A stretch of 64,000 bases of DNA. Source: Bacteroidales bacterium (GTDB lineage: Bacteria; Bacteroidota; Bacteroidia; Bacteroidales; P3). Within the stretch, counting starts at the first letter, position 1; the number at the start of each line of letters is the position of its first letter. Both the position numbers and the translations under genes were made by a program. The stretch spans positions 1-64,000 of the forward strand of contig JAFZTV010000055.1 of assembly GCA_017618625.1 (NCBI GenBank), in the 5' to 3' direction. Below are positions 18,001 through 25,821 of this stretch, piece after piece. The notes below the pieces were generated by a model, which worked only from the letters and a program-made list of their open reading frames with translations, did not search any database and had not been told where the DNA came from.

Positions 18001-18756
18001 GCCTTCGATAAGCGGACGGTAGTAACCTTCGTCAAACTTCACATCTTTCAGTTCTGTGGCGAAGGTGGTGTGGCGGCAGTGGTCGCTCCAGTAAGTGTCA
18101 AGCACACGGATTTCCGTCATGGTTGGATTCCGATGCTCTTCTTCACTGAAGTATTTCTGGATGTGCAGGAAGTCTTTGAAAGTCATTGCAAGTCCCAATC
18201 CGTCATACAACTCTTTCAACGTGTTTCCCGCCATGTCTTTGAAACCATCGAAGGTTATGACATCGGCTGGCTCGTCAAAGTGGTCTTCGAGAGTCTCGGG
18301 TTTTGGAGCATCGGTCACGCGACTGTCTACGGGGTTGACGCAATGCCGTATAACAGCCTCGCGCTCTTTATCGCTCAATGTGCCACTTATCACGTATGTT
18401 GTGGCAGATTTGATAATTGGTTTTTCGTTGTCATTAAGTAGTTTCACGCATTGCTCAGCCGAGTCTGCACGCTGATCGAATTGGCCGGGTAGATATTCCA
18501 CTGAGAAGCAGAAATCGCCATCAGACGAAGGGAAGGCCTCCTCGTAAATCGTATCAACAGGAGGTTCAGAAAACACTGTGTTCTTTGCCTTGATGTAGGT
18601 TTCATCTGAGATATTCTCGATGTCGTAGCGAATAAGCACTCGCACCGATGTTGCTTTGATGTTAAGGTAGTTGCTCAACTCCTCGTGGAGTTCCTTGGCT
18701 TTTACCGCATAGTCGGTTTTCTTCTCGACATAAATGCGTCTTACTCCTTTGGTCAT
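15022..18756 (-). CDS. purL: Phosphoribosylformylglycinamidine synthase, single-chain form
   Basis: 1244 residues, the length of the large fused PurL. It makes FGAM from FGAR, glutamine and ATP in purine synthesis. The N-terminal domain is followed by the FGAM-synthase core (DTYWSDHCRHTTF, KNETHNHPTEIEPFGGAATC, GRTGRDGIGGATGASKSHT). The C-terminal glutamine amidotransferase domain has the nucleophile in GICNGFQALVKLGL, preceded by FIPAFPGTNCEYD, and the His/Glu pair in ISHGEGRF. A -7 box lies at 18828-18835, and the leader contains a small hairpin (CGCATT-aat-AATGCG, 18801-18815). The gene is monocistronic. Confidence 0.97.
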   Translation of the reverse strand: MTKGVRRIYVEKKTDYAVKAKELHEELSNYLNIKATSVRVLIRYDIENISDETYIKAKNTVFSEPPVDTIYEEAFPSSDGDFCFSVEYLPGQFDQRADSAEQCVKLLNDNEKPIIKSATTYVISGTLSDKEREAVIRHCVNPVDSRVTDAPKPETLEDHFDEPADVITFDGFKDMAGNTLKELYDGLGLAMTFKDFLHIQKYFSEEEHRNPTMTEIRVLDTYWSDHCRHTTFATELKDVKFDEGYYRPLIEGAFQQYLADHKEHYAGRDDKFVCLMDIGTLAAKRLKKAGILDDQEPSDEINACSIVVPVTIDGNREEWLINFKNETHNHPTEIEPFGGAATCLGGCIRDPLSGRTYVYQAMRVTGAADPTKPIEETLPGKLPQRKIVTTAAHGYSSYGNQIGLATGLVNEIYHPNYVAKRMEIGAVIAAAPRRAVKRLTSDPGDIIILLGGRTGRDGIGGATGASKSHTTKSLTTCGAEVQKGNAPTERKIQRLFRREEVSSIIKKCNDFGAGGVSVAIGELADGLQINLDKVPKKYAGLDGTELAISESQERMAVVVDPKDVDKMLQYADEENLEATVVATVTKEPRMIISWRGKEIVNLSRRFIDTNGAHQETTVSVAMPDKTSQNCQTNQTVKELWISTLSDLNVCSQKGLVEMFDSSIGAGSVVMPYGGKYQLTPTQSMIGKLPLLDGKCDTVTIMSYGMDPYQTSWSPFHGSVYAVLSSVAKIAAAGGDASRVRLTFQEYFKKLGNDPYRWGEPFAALLGAYHAQMGLKLPAIGGKDSMSGTFNDIDVPPTLCSFAVGISDLKHVVTPELKKAGSHLVMLDVKEKEYGMPDYTDALNQYAALRKAIEAGRVLSAYALGFGGVIEAVSKMAFGNKLGVKLIQQSGLTEKHYGNIIVEVASVEGLPFRCEKIGEVIAEPVFEIGGEKIALEEALAAWQKTLESVFPTRSNETIAPLSPVTPINFKDIHICKNKVARPHVFIPAFPGTNCEYDSARAFNRAGAESEIIVFRNQNGQQIRESVDAYVKAINNSQIIMLPGGFSAGDEPEGSAKFITSVFRNQRIADAVMELLQKRDGLMIGICNGFQALVKLGLVPHGEIRPQADNAPTLTFNTIGRHQSKMAYTRVTSNLSPWLRKAELGATYVIPISHGEGRFVAPQEWIDLLFKNGQVAAQYVDLDGNPTMDEEYNMNGSYCAIEGITSPDGRVLGKMGHSERRSHGAFLNIYGNTDQLIFESGVEYFK

Positions 18757-18827
18757 AGTATCTTATGATTGTGATGTTGTATTATTTCCGTTTCAAACTA
18801 CGCATTAATAATGCGTTTTTCGCTCTG

Positions 18828-18835
18828 CAAAGATA
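18828..18835 (-). promoter_or_regulatory. -7 box for purL
   Basis: The reverse strand reads TATCTTTG, matching TAnnTTTG, 72 bp upstream of the purL ATG. The leader carries a 6-bp hairpin but no purine-riboswitch pattern that I can recognise. Confidence 0.6.
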
Positions 18836-18902
18836 TACAATCCTTTTGTATTAATGCCCATTCAGACCTCGAAAAACAAATGCTTTTTTTCAACAAATAA
18901 AA

Positions 18903-18929
18903 GAGGGGCGGATTTCGCATCCGTCCCTC
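18903..18929 (-). terminator. Terminator of the C10 peptidase array
   Basis: Arms GAGGGGCGGAT / ATCCGTCCCTC, 11 bp with one non-canonical pair, followed on the reverse strand by CTTTTATTTG. It lies 30 bp after the stop at 18959. Confidence 0.75.
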
Positions 18930-18958
18930 TCGTTCCTTTTGAGGATGTTTACAGTATC

Positions 18959-20779
18959 TTAGCGTTTTACCACTTTTTTGATGGCTGTTTTACCGTCGGC
19001 GGTAATCCTGATGCTATATACGCCGTTGTTAAGTCTGCTCATATCGACATTGCCGTCGTTCTCACTAAGCACAATGCGACCAACTGCATCGATAACTTCA
19101 ACTTTTTGCAGGCCATCCACCTCAACATTCAGTATTCCATCGGTCGGGTTGGGGTAGAGTTTTACGGCAGACTCGGTTACATCGTTAATACCGTTTGTGT
19201 TTCCTCCACCGGTGATTGTGAAAGGAACCTCCGTGGGGCAGTCTTGATAACCAAATTCAATGGGGGTCCAGTTTGTTCCATCTGTACTATACACGGCTTT
19301 GGCTGTGTAGGAACCAGCTACAAGGGGTGAATTGGCCACTTTTCTAATGCTTAACGTTATTACGTAACCTGATTCAAACGGATCGGATGTTAAATTTATT
19401 TGTTTCAGCATGGTGACCAAAGAAGATCCTCTATATGCTCCAACTCCGAGGTAACCAGTGAAATCTTCGGTTCCGATATTTGCAATTTGGCAGGATCCCG
19501 TAATATAAGAGCCAGCGGTCACTGGAGAAGATATTGTGAAATTGTCATAAGTGGCGAGGTCTGTGGTTGTTGTTTGTGGGTTGTCAGGGGGATTTCCGTT
19601 CGGAGAGGAAATTCCGATAACAGCTTCTTGGTAATATGTGAAAATGTAGTCTCCGCCACCAACACCACCAGAACCAGGAGCAAGACTTGTCAGTGCGAAA
19701 AATCCGTCACCAGAGCCGCTCCATCCCCAGTTGAAGTGGAACTGGTTGTTGGAGTTGTATCCGTCGCATACAAAGCTGTGTCCGCTGGAACCGTTTGAGT
19801 TGGCTCCACCGTATAACATGGGACGACCTGCGTCAAGTTCGTTTTTCAAGAGGGTTATCCAGTTGTTATCGTTATAATAACTTTTTTGTTTGTATTGAAT
19901 GCCAGCAGCATATCCAAAATAAGTCCTTAATGCGCTAACGACAGCTGAGGTATAGGCTCCGCTGCCTTCGTAGGTATAGTCCATATCGATACTTACCCCA
20001 CAGTGGTACATAAGTGTGGAAACAGCTGTTTTTTGAGTGTTGTTCCAAGAATATGCTGTGTAACCTCCGCCAACGGGCATGTTGGACCAGTCATAGGTGG
20101 TGCTGCCGAAATTGGCGCTGCAAGAGAAGTGGCGTGTTTCCGTAGTGTAGGAATGGCTACCGGTACCGGTGGTTGGCCATTCCCAATATTTCATTACCTG
20201 TGCCATGGCTGTGGCTACGCATCCCACAGCGGAACGTCCGCTTCCATCTGTAGGGCAAAGGTTGTTGTAGGGTGTATCCTGATCCCATTTAGTAGAAATC
20301 AAGGCCGATACATCTTTGCGTCCCGGAGCTTTGGGTGAAACGGTGCCGTTAACCAGCTCGTTCCACATGGCAGCAACTTCTTCTGTGGCCTCAGCGTGGG
20401 CATTCTGCACGGCTTCTATTTCTTCAGTATAGTGGTTCAGCCAACCTTTCAAGTTTTCTGGCATGGCGGTTTGTCCCACAATACCGTTGCTTGTAGAGTA
20501 GCCAAGCACAGGAATCACCGCATCATCGGCAGAGACTATCACAAATCCATTGTTGTCAACTGTGTTGAACACATATATACCATGTAGCCCAAGTTCAGTC
20601 GAAATTTCTTGGAAGTTCGGCGTTACAATACTTCTAAAATTAATGTCGTCAATGCTGTACTGGGTTGTGGAGTTCCAGAAGTTTACAGCCACTTGGCGGG
20701 CTTTGTCAACAGAGACAGGTTTTGCGAATGTTAGTCCGCTCACAACAATCGCCGCGATTAATAAGAGTGTTTTTTTCAT
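18959..20779 (-). CDS. Secreted C10-family (streptopain-like) cysteine peptidase with T9SS domain, paralogue 3
   Basis: 606 residues. The signal peptide ends near TFAKP (about 19). Residues 20-150 form an inhibitory propeptide of the SpeB/interpain type (VDKARQVAVNFW, GFVIVSADDAVIPVLGYS). In the catalytic domain the nucleophile is Cys187 in GCVATAMAQVMKYW and the base is His334 in GHSFVCDGY, followed by FHFNWGWSG. A beta-sandwich module (about 410-520, TISSPVTAGSYITGSC) precedes a type A sorting domain (LYPNPTDGILNVEV ... VYSIRITADG ... KKVVKR). It is predicted to be a surface or secreted zymogen exported by T9SS. It is the last of three paralogues, 32 bp after its neighbour, and is followed by the terminator at 18903-18929. 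Confidence 0.93.
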   Translation of the reverse strand: MKKTLLLIAAIVVSGLTFAKPVSVDKARQVAVNFWNSTTQYSIDDINFRSIVTPNFQEISTELGLHGIYVFNTVDNNGFVIVSADDAVIPVLGYSTSNGIVGQTAMPENLKGWLNHYTEEIEAVQNAHAEATEEVAAMWNELVNGTVSPKAPGRKDVSALISTKWDQDTPYNNLCPTDGSGRSAVGCVATAMAQVMKYWEWPTTGTGSHSYTTETRHFSCSANFGSTTYDWSNMPVGGGYTAYSWNNTQKTAVSTLMYHCGVSIDMDYTYEGSGAYTSAVVSALRTYFGYAAGIQYKQKSYYNDNNWITLLKNELDAGRPMLYGGANSNGSSGHSFVCDGYNSNNQFHFNWGWSGSGDGFFALTSLAPGSGGVGGGDYIFTYYQEAVIGISSPNGNPPDNPQTTTTDLATYDNFTISSPVTAGSYITGSCQIANIGTEDFTGYLGVGAYRGSSLVTMLKQINLTSDPFESGYVITLSIRKVANSPLVAGSYTAKAVYSTDGTNWTPIEFGYQDCPTEVPFTITGGGNTNGINDVTESAVKLYPNPTDGILNVEVDGLQKVEVIDAVGRIVLSENDGNVDMSRLNNGVYSIRITADGKTAIKKVVKR

Positions 20780-20811
20780 ATTTGTATTTGTTATTTGTGT
20801 TTCATAATAAG

Positions 20812-22545
20812 TTATCTGACGATAATTTTCTGTGCGGGTTCGTTACCGACTTTGACCAGATAAATGCCGCATTTTGTAATCGGTATTGTGATATTACTGC
20901 CACTGCCCTTGGTGCTGTAAACCACACGACCCATCATATCAACCACACTGACGGGAGTATTCATGGCGTTGTCCACAACAATAGTGTGGCCCTGTGCGAA
21001 AACATGGCAACGCTCTACATTCAAATCGTCTATGCCATTGCTGCCTACCATAAATGGTATCTCGGTGGGACAGTCGTTATATCCTATAACGATAGGTACC
21101 CAATTGATTCCATCGACGCTACAGACAGCTTTGGCGGTATAAGAACCTGCTGCAAGTGGTGCCACTGGAACATTGTTGATGGACAGACTTTTGGTCGAAT
21201 TGGCATTTAGACTGGTTGAGCCTACTTGTGCCAATATTGTAACTAGGATGTCATAAGAATTATAGACGGCCACGCCAAGGTATCCAACAAAAGGTCTTGT
21301 GCTCGAATTCTTGAACGTGCACGATCCCGAAATCGTTCCATCGACAGGAAAACTGTTGTTTGACAATGTGAAAGATTGTGCTGTCTGAATGCCGGGAACA
21401 ATTCCAATGATGGCATCTTGAGAATAGGAGAAGTCTCCCAAATCGCCTCCACCAGTGCCAAGATAGTCGGGGGTCATGGCATTCAGTGCGAAATAGCCAT
21501 CGCCAGAGCCGCTCCATCCCCAGTTGAAATGGAATTTGTCGTTTGCATCATATCCATCGCATACAAAACTGTGCCCTTGTTCGCCGTTTGCGTCAGCTCC
21601 GCCATAGATGACAGGTCTGCGTGCGTCCAACTCGGTTTTAAGCATGCTTTTCCATTCGGTTTCATTCGTGCCATATTTATATTTATATGTGGTAGAACTG
21701 CCGTAGTAAAAGAATGTTTTCATTGCGTTGGGTACGTTTGCTTGCTGTGCTCCGCTTGCTGCAGAACTATACTGCATTTGTACACTAGCCCCGCAGTGTT
21801 TCATAAGCAAAGCCACCGCGTTTTTCTGTGAACCAGCCCAGCTGTAAGCTGTGTTACCACCGCCCTCAGGCATTCTTGACCATGCGTAGCTAGTGTCAAA
21901 ACTTTCAGAGATTTGTATTGATGGGTTAGTCCTGCTGCTGATGTACGATTTACTGCCAGTGCCTTTAATCGGCCAGTTCCAGAATTTCATCACCTGTGCC
22001 ATGGCGGTTGCAACACAGCCAGTTACAGCCCTGACGTTTCCATCGTACGGGCATAGCAGGTTGTATGGAGTTGTTTGGTCCCAATGTGTTGCTATAATCG
22101 GTTCTACCGCTTTGGCCCCGCTGGCTCTTTTGACAGATTTTGATCCTGTCAGTTTCTGCCACTCTGCTGCTGTATTGGCGTCAGCCGTCATGTTGGCGTT
22201 CACGGCGACGTGTATTTCATCCGAATAGTGTTTTAGCCAACCTTTCAAGTTGGCGGGCATTGCGTTGTTTAAGTCGATACCGTTGTCTTTTGAGTAGCCA
22301 AGAATTGGTGTTGAAACGTCGTTGGCTGCAACAATTACATAGCCGTCGTTCCCCTTTGTGACAAATACATACATGTTCTGCAGTTCCAGTTGCGATGAAA
22401 CCTCGTGAAATACGGGATTGCTTGCCGAAACGTTTGCGGCCCAGAAATTCGTTGCCACCCTTCTGGCGGTCTCAATGGTCACTGGCTTTGCGAATGCCGC
22501 AAGGCTTAATGACAAAACCACAACCGCTAAAATGACTTTTTTCAT
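20812..22545 (-). CDS. Secreted C10-family cysteine peptidase with T9SS-like C-terminus, paralogue 2
   Basis: 577 residues. Signal peptide to about 19, propeptide about 20-145 (ARRVATNFW, GYVIVAANDVSTPILGYS). The catalytic Cys177 lies in GCVATAMAQVMKFW and His325 in GHSFVCDGY with FHFNWGWSG after it. One beta-sandwich module (LSNNSFPVDGTISGSC, about 385-490) and a sorting-domain-like end (PVSVVDMMGRVVYS ... CGIYLVKVGNEPAQKIIVR) follow. The end lacks the YPNP motif, so it is a variant of the type A domain. Both flanking paralogues are on the same strand at 32 and 48 bp, without obvious internal promoters, which suggests one transcript. Confidence 0.93.
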   Translation of the reverse strand: MKKVILAVVVLSLSLAAFAKPVTIETARRVATNFWAANVSASNPVFHEVSSQLELQNMYVFVTKGNDGYVIVAANDVSTPILGYSKDNGIDLNNAMPANLKGWLKHYSDEIHVAVNANMTADANTAAEWQKLTGSKSVKRASGAKAVEPIIATHWDQTTPYNLLCPYDGNVRAVTGCVATAMAQVMKFWNWPIKGTGSKSYISSRTNPSIQISESFDTSYAWSRMPEGGGNTAYSWAGSQKNAVALLMKHCGASVQMQYSSAASGAQQANVPNAMKTFFYYGSSTTYKYKYGTNETEWKSMLKTELDARRPVIYGGADANGEQGHSFVCDGYDANDKFHFNWGWSGSGDGYFALNAMTPDYLGTGGGDLGDFSYSQDAIIGIVPGIQTAQSFTLSNNSFPVDGTISGSCTFKNSSTRPFVGYLGVAVYNSYDILVTILAQVGSTSLNANSTKSLSINNVPVAPLAAGSYTAKAVCSVDGINWVPIVIGYNDCPTEIPFMVGSNGIDDLNVERCHVFAQGHTIVVDNAMNTPVSVVDMMGRVVYSTKGSGSNITIPITKCGIYLVKVGNEPAQKIIVR

Positions 22546-22593
22546 TTGTTTATTTTTTTTGTTTTTTTTCTTGACAGTTGTCAGGCAATGTTG

Positions 22594-24720
22594 CTACTCG
22601 CTGACAAATATTTTCTTAGCAGGCATATTGCCGAGTTTTACCAAATATATACCGCTTTTCTGCATGGGTAGTCTAACACATTCTGAATCGCAGCGGCCTC
22701 TGTGGACTATACGTCCCATCATATCCACGACTGTTATATCGTATCCTTCGGCGGAGTTGACAATAATGTTTCTGCCGTATGTGCCAATCTTGACATCGCT
22801 GAGGTCGATATCCTCAATTGAATTGCCTCCAATGTTGAAATATAGCTGTGTCGGGGTTCCGTCGCTCGAACCGCTTATAGTTTGCCATGTTGCACCGTTG
22901 TCAGTGCTGCTTATTGCCTTCACACTATATGTCCCTGCATTGAATCCTTCGGGTATTGTGTAGTTGAACTGCATGCTAGATATTGCGTTCGCTGCAATAC
23001 TGCGGTTTGTCTGCGTCAAAATAGTTGTAATCTCAGCGTTGGAATTATATGCTGCCACACCGATAAGTCCGGAAAATGCAACCGTGCCGACATTCTTTAT
23101 TCCGCATGAGCCCACGATAGCGTCTCCTACGGCATAGGAACTACTGCTGATTGAGAAATTTTCAAATGTTTTGAGGTTAGGCACTCCCACTGGTTCTGAC
23201 CCGTCTGTAACCGTGAATGTTGCTTCGACCGCACATCCGTTGTATCCGCTCTTCACAGGGTACCATGTTGCACCGTTCAGGCTGCATACCGCTTTTGCGG
23301 TATATGTGCCCGGTGTCAGCGGCGCTTCCGCTGCATGGTTAATGGTGATGGTTCGGGTGCTGTTTCCGTTGAAGGAAATTTGGTCGGACTGTGCCAGAAT
23401 TGTTACCAGTTGGCCGGCGCTGTTATAGGCCGCCACCCCGATGTATCCGTTGAAGGCCGCTACACCTGAATTGCGCAGTCCGCATGTGCCTGTTATATTT
23501 GATCCTAAGCCGACATATTCTTGAACGGAAAATGAGCTATATGTCTGAAATTGTGGGGTTATCTTGATCACGGCTCCTTGGCTGTACGTGTAGTTGCCTA
23601 GTCCAGCTCCTGTCCCTGTGCTGGTCGGCGTAAGACTGTTCGTAGTGTAGTATCCGTTGCCAGATCCGCTCCACCCCCAGTTAAAATGGAAATTGTCACT
23701 GGCGTCGTAGCCGTCGCAGACGAACGAGTGTCCTCCTGTGCCGTCTTCACCCTCTCCACGGTAAAGTACAGGTCTGCCTTCATCTATTTCGCCTTTTAGC
23801 AAGGCTTTCCAGTTGTCCTCTGTGTATCCTTGTTTGTGTACGTAATTCACGGTGTAGGCATATCCGAAATAGTTTTTCAATGCGTTCGGAATATATGCCG
23901 ATGACGATGAGCTGGAGCTGTGAGTGTATTTCATCTCCACGCTGACTCCGCAATGGAACATCAGTGTCGAGACCGCGTTCTTTTGACCTGTTGCCCAGCT
24001 GCTTGCCGAATTCCCTCCACCTTCCGGCATTAAGTTCCAGCTGTATGTGGTGTTTGAGAAATCGGCAGTTACGGTTTTGTCAGACACTGCGTCCGAAAGG
24101 GTGTTACACGTATAGGTGTGGCTGCCGGTTCCTTTAAGCGGCCAGCTCCAGTATTTCAACACTTGCGACATGGCCGTGGCCACGCAGCCGGTCACGCTTC
24201 TGACATTGGTATGCCCGTTGTTGTCATACGGACACTTCATGTTATATGGATGACCTTGGTCCCATTGCGTTGAAACCAATGGCGACACAGCCTTCCGTTC
24301 CGGCCCTTTTTTCTCAATGTTGTTGAGCAGTCTGAACCACTCTCCGTCCGAAGTCTTGTCGCCCAAGTATCCGGCTTCGCGTGCGGCGGCTATCTCGTTG
24401 TCGTAGTGGCGCAACCACTCTTCCAGATGCACCGGCAACGCTTCTGCATTGAATCCGTTTGTTACAGAATATCCAAGTATAGGGGTTGCAATGTCGTCGG
24501 CTGCCACAATCACAAATCCATTGTTGTTAACCGACACAAACAGATATTGTTCCGTCAGCCCTACTATGGGACTGATGTTTACCAGCTCTGGACATTCGCT
24601 CTTGGTCGTCTGGCTCCAGAAGTTGACAGCTACACGGTGTGCGTCCTCCTCACTCACATTCTTCGAGTTGGCTGCGAAACACATGGCGAGCACGCCTATA
24701 AGTAGCATTAATTTTCTCAT
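22594..24720 (-). CDS. Secreted C10-family cysteine peptidase with two beta-sandwich modules, paralogue 1
   Basis: 708 residues, the longest of the three. Signal peptide to about 19, propeptide about 20-145, Cys179 in GCVATAMSQVLKYW and His331 in GHSFVCDGYDASDNF. A Ser run (THSSSSSSS, about 266-275) lies between the two catalytic halves. Two successive copies of the beta-sandwich module follow (SVQEYVGLGSNITGTCGLRN and SISSSSYAVGDAIVGSCGIKN), which accounts for the extra length compared with the other two. The C-terminus (ITVVDMMGRIVHRG ... KSGIYLVKLGNMPAKKIFV) resembles that of paralogue 2. It is first in the array, next to the -7 box at 24765-24772. Confidence 0.93.
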   Translation of the reverse strand: MRKLMLLIGVLAMCFAANSKNVSEEDAHRVAVNFWSQTTKSECPELVNISPIVGLTEQYLFVSVNNNGFVIVAADDIATPILGYSVTNGFNAEALPVHLEEWLRHYDNEIAAAREAGYLGDKTSDGEWFRLLNNIEKKGPERKAVSPLVSTQWDQGHPYNMKCPYDNNGHTNVRSVTGCVATAMSQVLKYWSWPLKGTGSHTYTCNTLSDAVSDKTVTADFSNTTYSWNLMPEGGGNSASSWATGQKNAVSTLMFHCGVSVEMKYTHSSSSSSSAYIPNALKNYFGYAYTVNYVHKQGYTEDNWKALLKGEIDEGRPVLYRGEGEDGTGGHSFVCDGYDASDNFHFNWGWSGSGNGYYTTNSLTPTSTGTGAGLGNYTYSQGAVIKITPQFQTYSSFSVQEYVGLGSNITGTCGLRNSGVAAFNGYIGVAAYNSAGQLVTILAQSDQISFNGNSTRTITINHAAEAPLTPGTYTAKAVCSLNGATWYPVKSGYNGCAVEATFTVTDGSEPVGVPNLKTFENFSISSSSYAVGDAIVGSCGIKNVGTVAFSGLIGVAAYNSNAEITTILTQTNRSIAANAISSMQFNYTIPEGFNAGTYSVKAISSTDNGATWQTISGSSDGTPTQLYFNIGGNSIEDIDLSDVKIGTYGRNIIVNSAEGYDITVVDMMGRIVHRGRCDSECVRLPMQKSGIYLVKLGNMPAKKIFVSE

Positions 24721-24764
24721 TGTATATTCAGTTTTTGGTTTGGTCGCCTATCAATTTAGTGTTG

Positions 24765-24772
24765 CAAAAATA
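24765..24772 (-). promoter_or_regulatory. -7 box for the C10 peptidase array
   Basis: The reverse strand reads TATTTTTG, matching TAnnTTTG, 45 bp upstream of the first peptidase ATG. Confidence 0.6.
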
Positions 24773-24811
24773 CGAAATTTTGCAAAATAAATTCATTTAT
24801 GAAAAAATGTG

Positions 24812-24819
24812 TACTTTTG
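24812..24819 (+). promoter_or_regulatory. -7 box for the lamin-tail gene
   Basis: TACTTTTG, matching TAnnTTTG, divergent from the peptidase promoter and 49 bp before ATG 24868. Confidence 0.55.
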
Positions 24820-24867
24820 TATCATTGAAAGATGCCCATAAATGGCGATTTTGTACGTTTGAAATTT

Positions 24868-25782
24868 ATGCCTGATTTTTTTTCTCATAGCCAACGGATG
24901 ACCCTCTTTTCTCTCCTTTTGTTGTTTTTGACAAACGTTAGCTATGCTCAGGTAGGTATAAAAATCAGCGAGATTCTTTTCAATCCGCCTTCCGATGGCG
25001 CTGACTATCTGGAGCTTTACAATGACAGCGACTCGTCGGTTTCTTTGCGCGACATTCGCCTCGCCCAATGGAAAACCGATGCAATCTATAAGCTCTTCGT
25101 CATCGACACCTCCTACACCATCGCCCCCCACGACTATCTGGTCGTCACCACCGATGCCCAATATGTGAAGGACAGCTTTGCCGTTCGTCATCCCGAAAAG
25201 ATTGTCCAGGTTAAGAGTATGCCGTCCTACAACAATGCCTCGGGCACGGTCCTCGTCTGTTTTGCCGACTCCTCTGTCATCGACCGTTTCGACTATACTG
25301 AATCCATGCACAGCCGTCTGCTGAAAGATGTCGAGGGCGTTGCTCTCGAACGCCGCTCGTTCACCAGCCCCACCCAGGATGCCGCCAACTGGTTTTCTGC
25401 GGCCTCCACCGCAGGCTACGGCACCCCCACCTACGCCAACTCCCAGAGCCGTGAGTTCCTGTTCGTTGACGACGATTTCGCGGTCGAACCCGACATATTC
25501 TCTCCCGATAACGACGGCTACAACGACCTCCTTAACCTAACCTACAACCTCTCTGCCGAGGACCTTTCGGCCAATATCTACGTCACCGACAAGAACGGTC
25601 GTACCGTGCGACGTCTTTTGCGTGGTGGCACGCTCGGAACCCATGGCATCGTTGTCTGGGACGGTCTCGACGAATCCTTTCAGCGTTGTCGGCAAGGCCG
25701 TTACGTTCTCGTTATCGAGGCCTACAACACTGACGGTAAGAGGCAGACCTCAAGAAAAGTTTTCTCACTTGTTGCAAACTAA
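24868..25782 (+). CDS. Secreted lamin-tail-domain protein with gliding/FlgD-like C-terminal domain
   Basis: 304 residues from ATG 24868. ATGs at 24832 and 24898 are in frame; 24868 supplies an Arg before the hydrophobic stretch. The signal peptide ends at SYAQ. Residues about 20-150 form a lamin-tail domain (KISEILFNPPSDGADYLELYN), an Ig-like fold found on many secreted bacterial proteins. The C-terminal about 95 residues (IFSPDNDGYNDLLNLTYNL ... GTHGIVVWDGLDE ... GRYVLVIEAYNTDGK) match the type B/FlgD-like domains that end T9SS-exported proteins. No catalytic site is seen. The pepD gene follows by 39 bp. Confidence 0.85.
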   Translation: MPDFFSHSQRMTLFSLLLLFLTNVSYAQVGIKISEILFNPPSDGADYLELYNDSDSSVSLRDIRLAQWKTDAIYKLFVIDTSYTIAPHDYLVVTTDAQYVKDSFAVRHPEKIVQVKSMPSYNNASGTVLVCFADSSVIDRFDYTESMHSRLLKDVEGVALERRSFTSPTQDAANWFSAASTAGYGTPTYANSQSREFLFVDDDFAVEPDIFSPDNDGYNDLLNLTYNLSAEDLSANIYVTDKNGRTVRRLLRGGTLGTHGIVVWDGLDESFQRCRQGRYVLVIEAYNTDGKRQTSRKVFSLVAN

Positions 25783-25821
25783 TAGATTGGCTAATAAGCA
25801 CAACAATTAAAATAAAATACC

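Noticed and set aside
18801..18822. Purine riboswitch upstream of purL
   Set aside because: Only a 6-bp hairpin is present in a leader of about 65 bases; the three-way junction and conserved core of purine riboswitches are absent.
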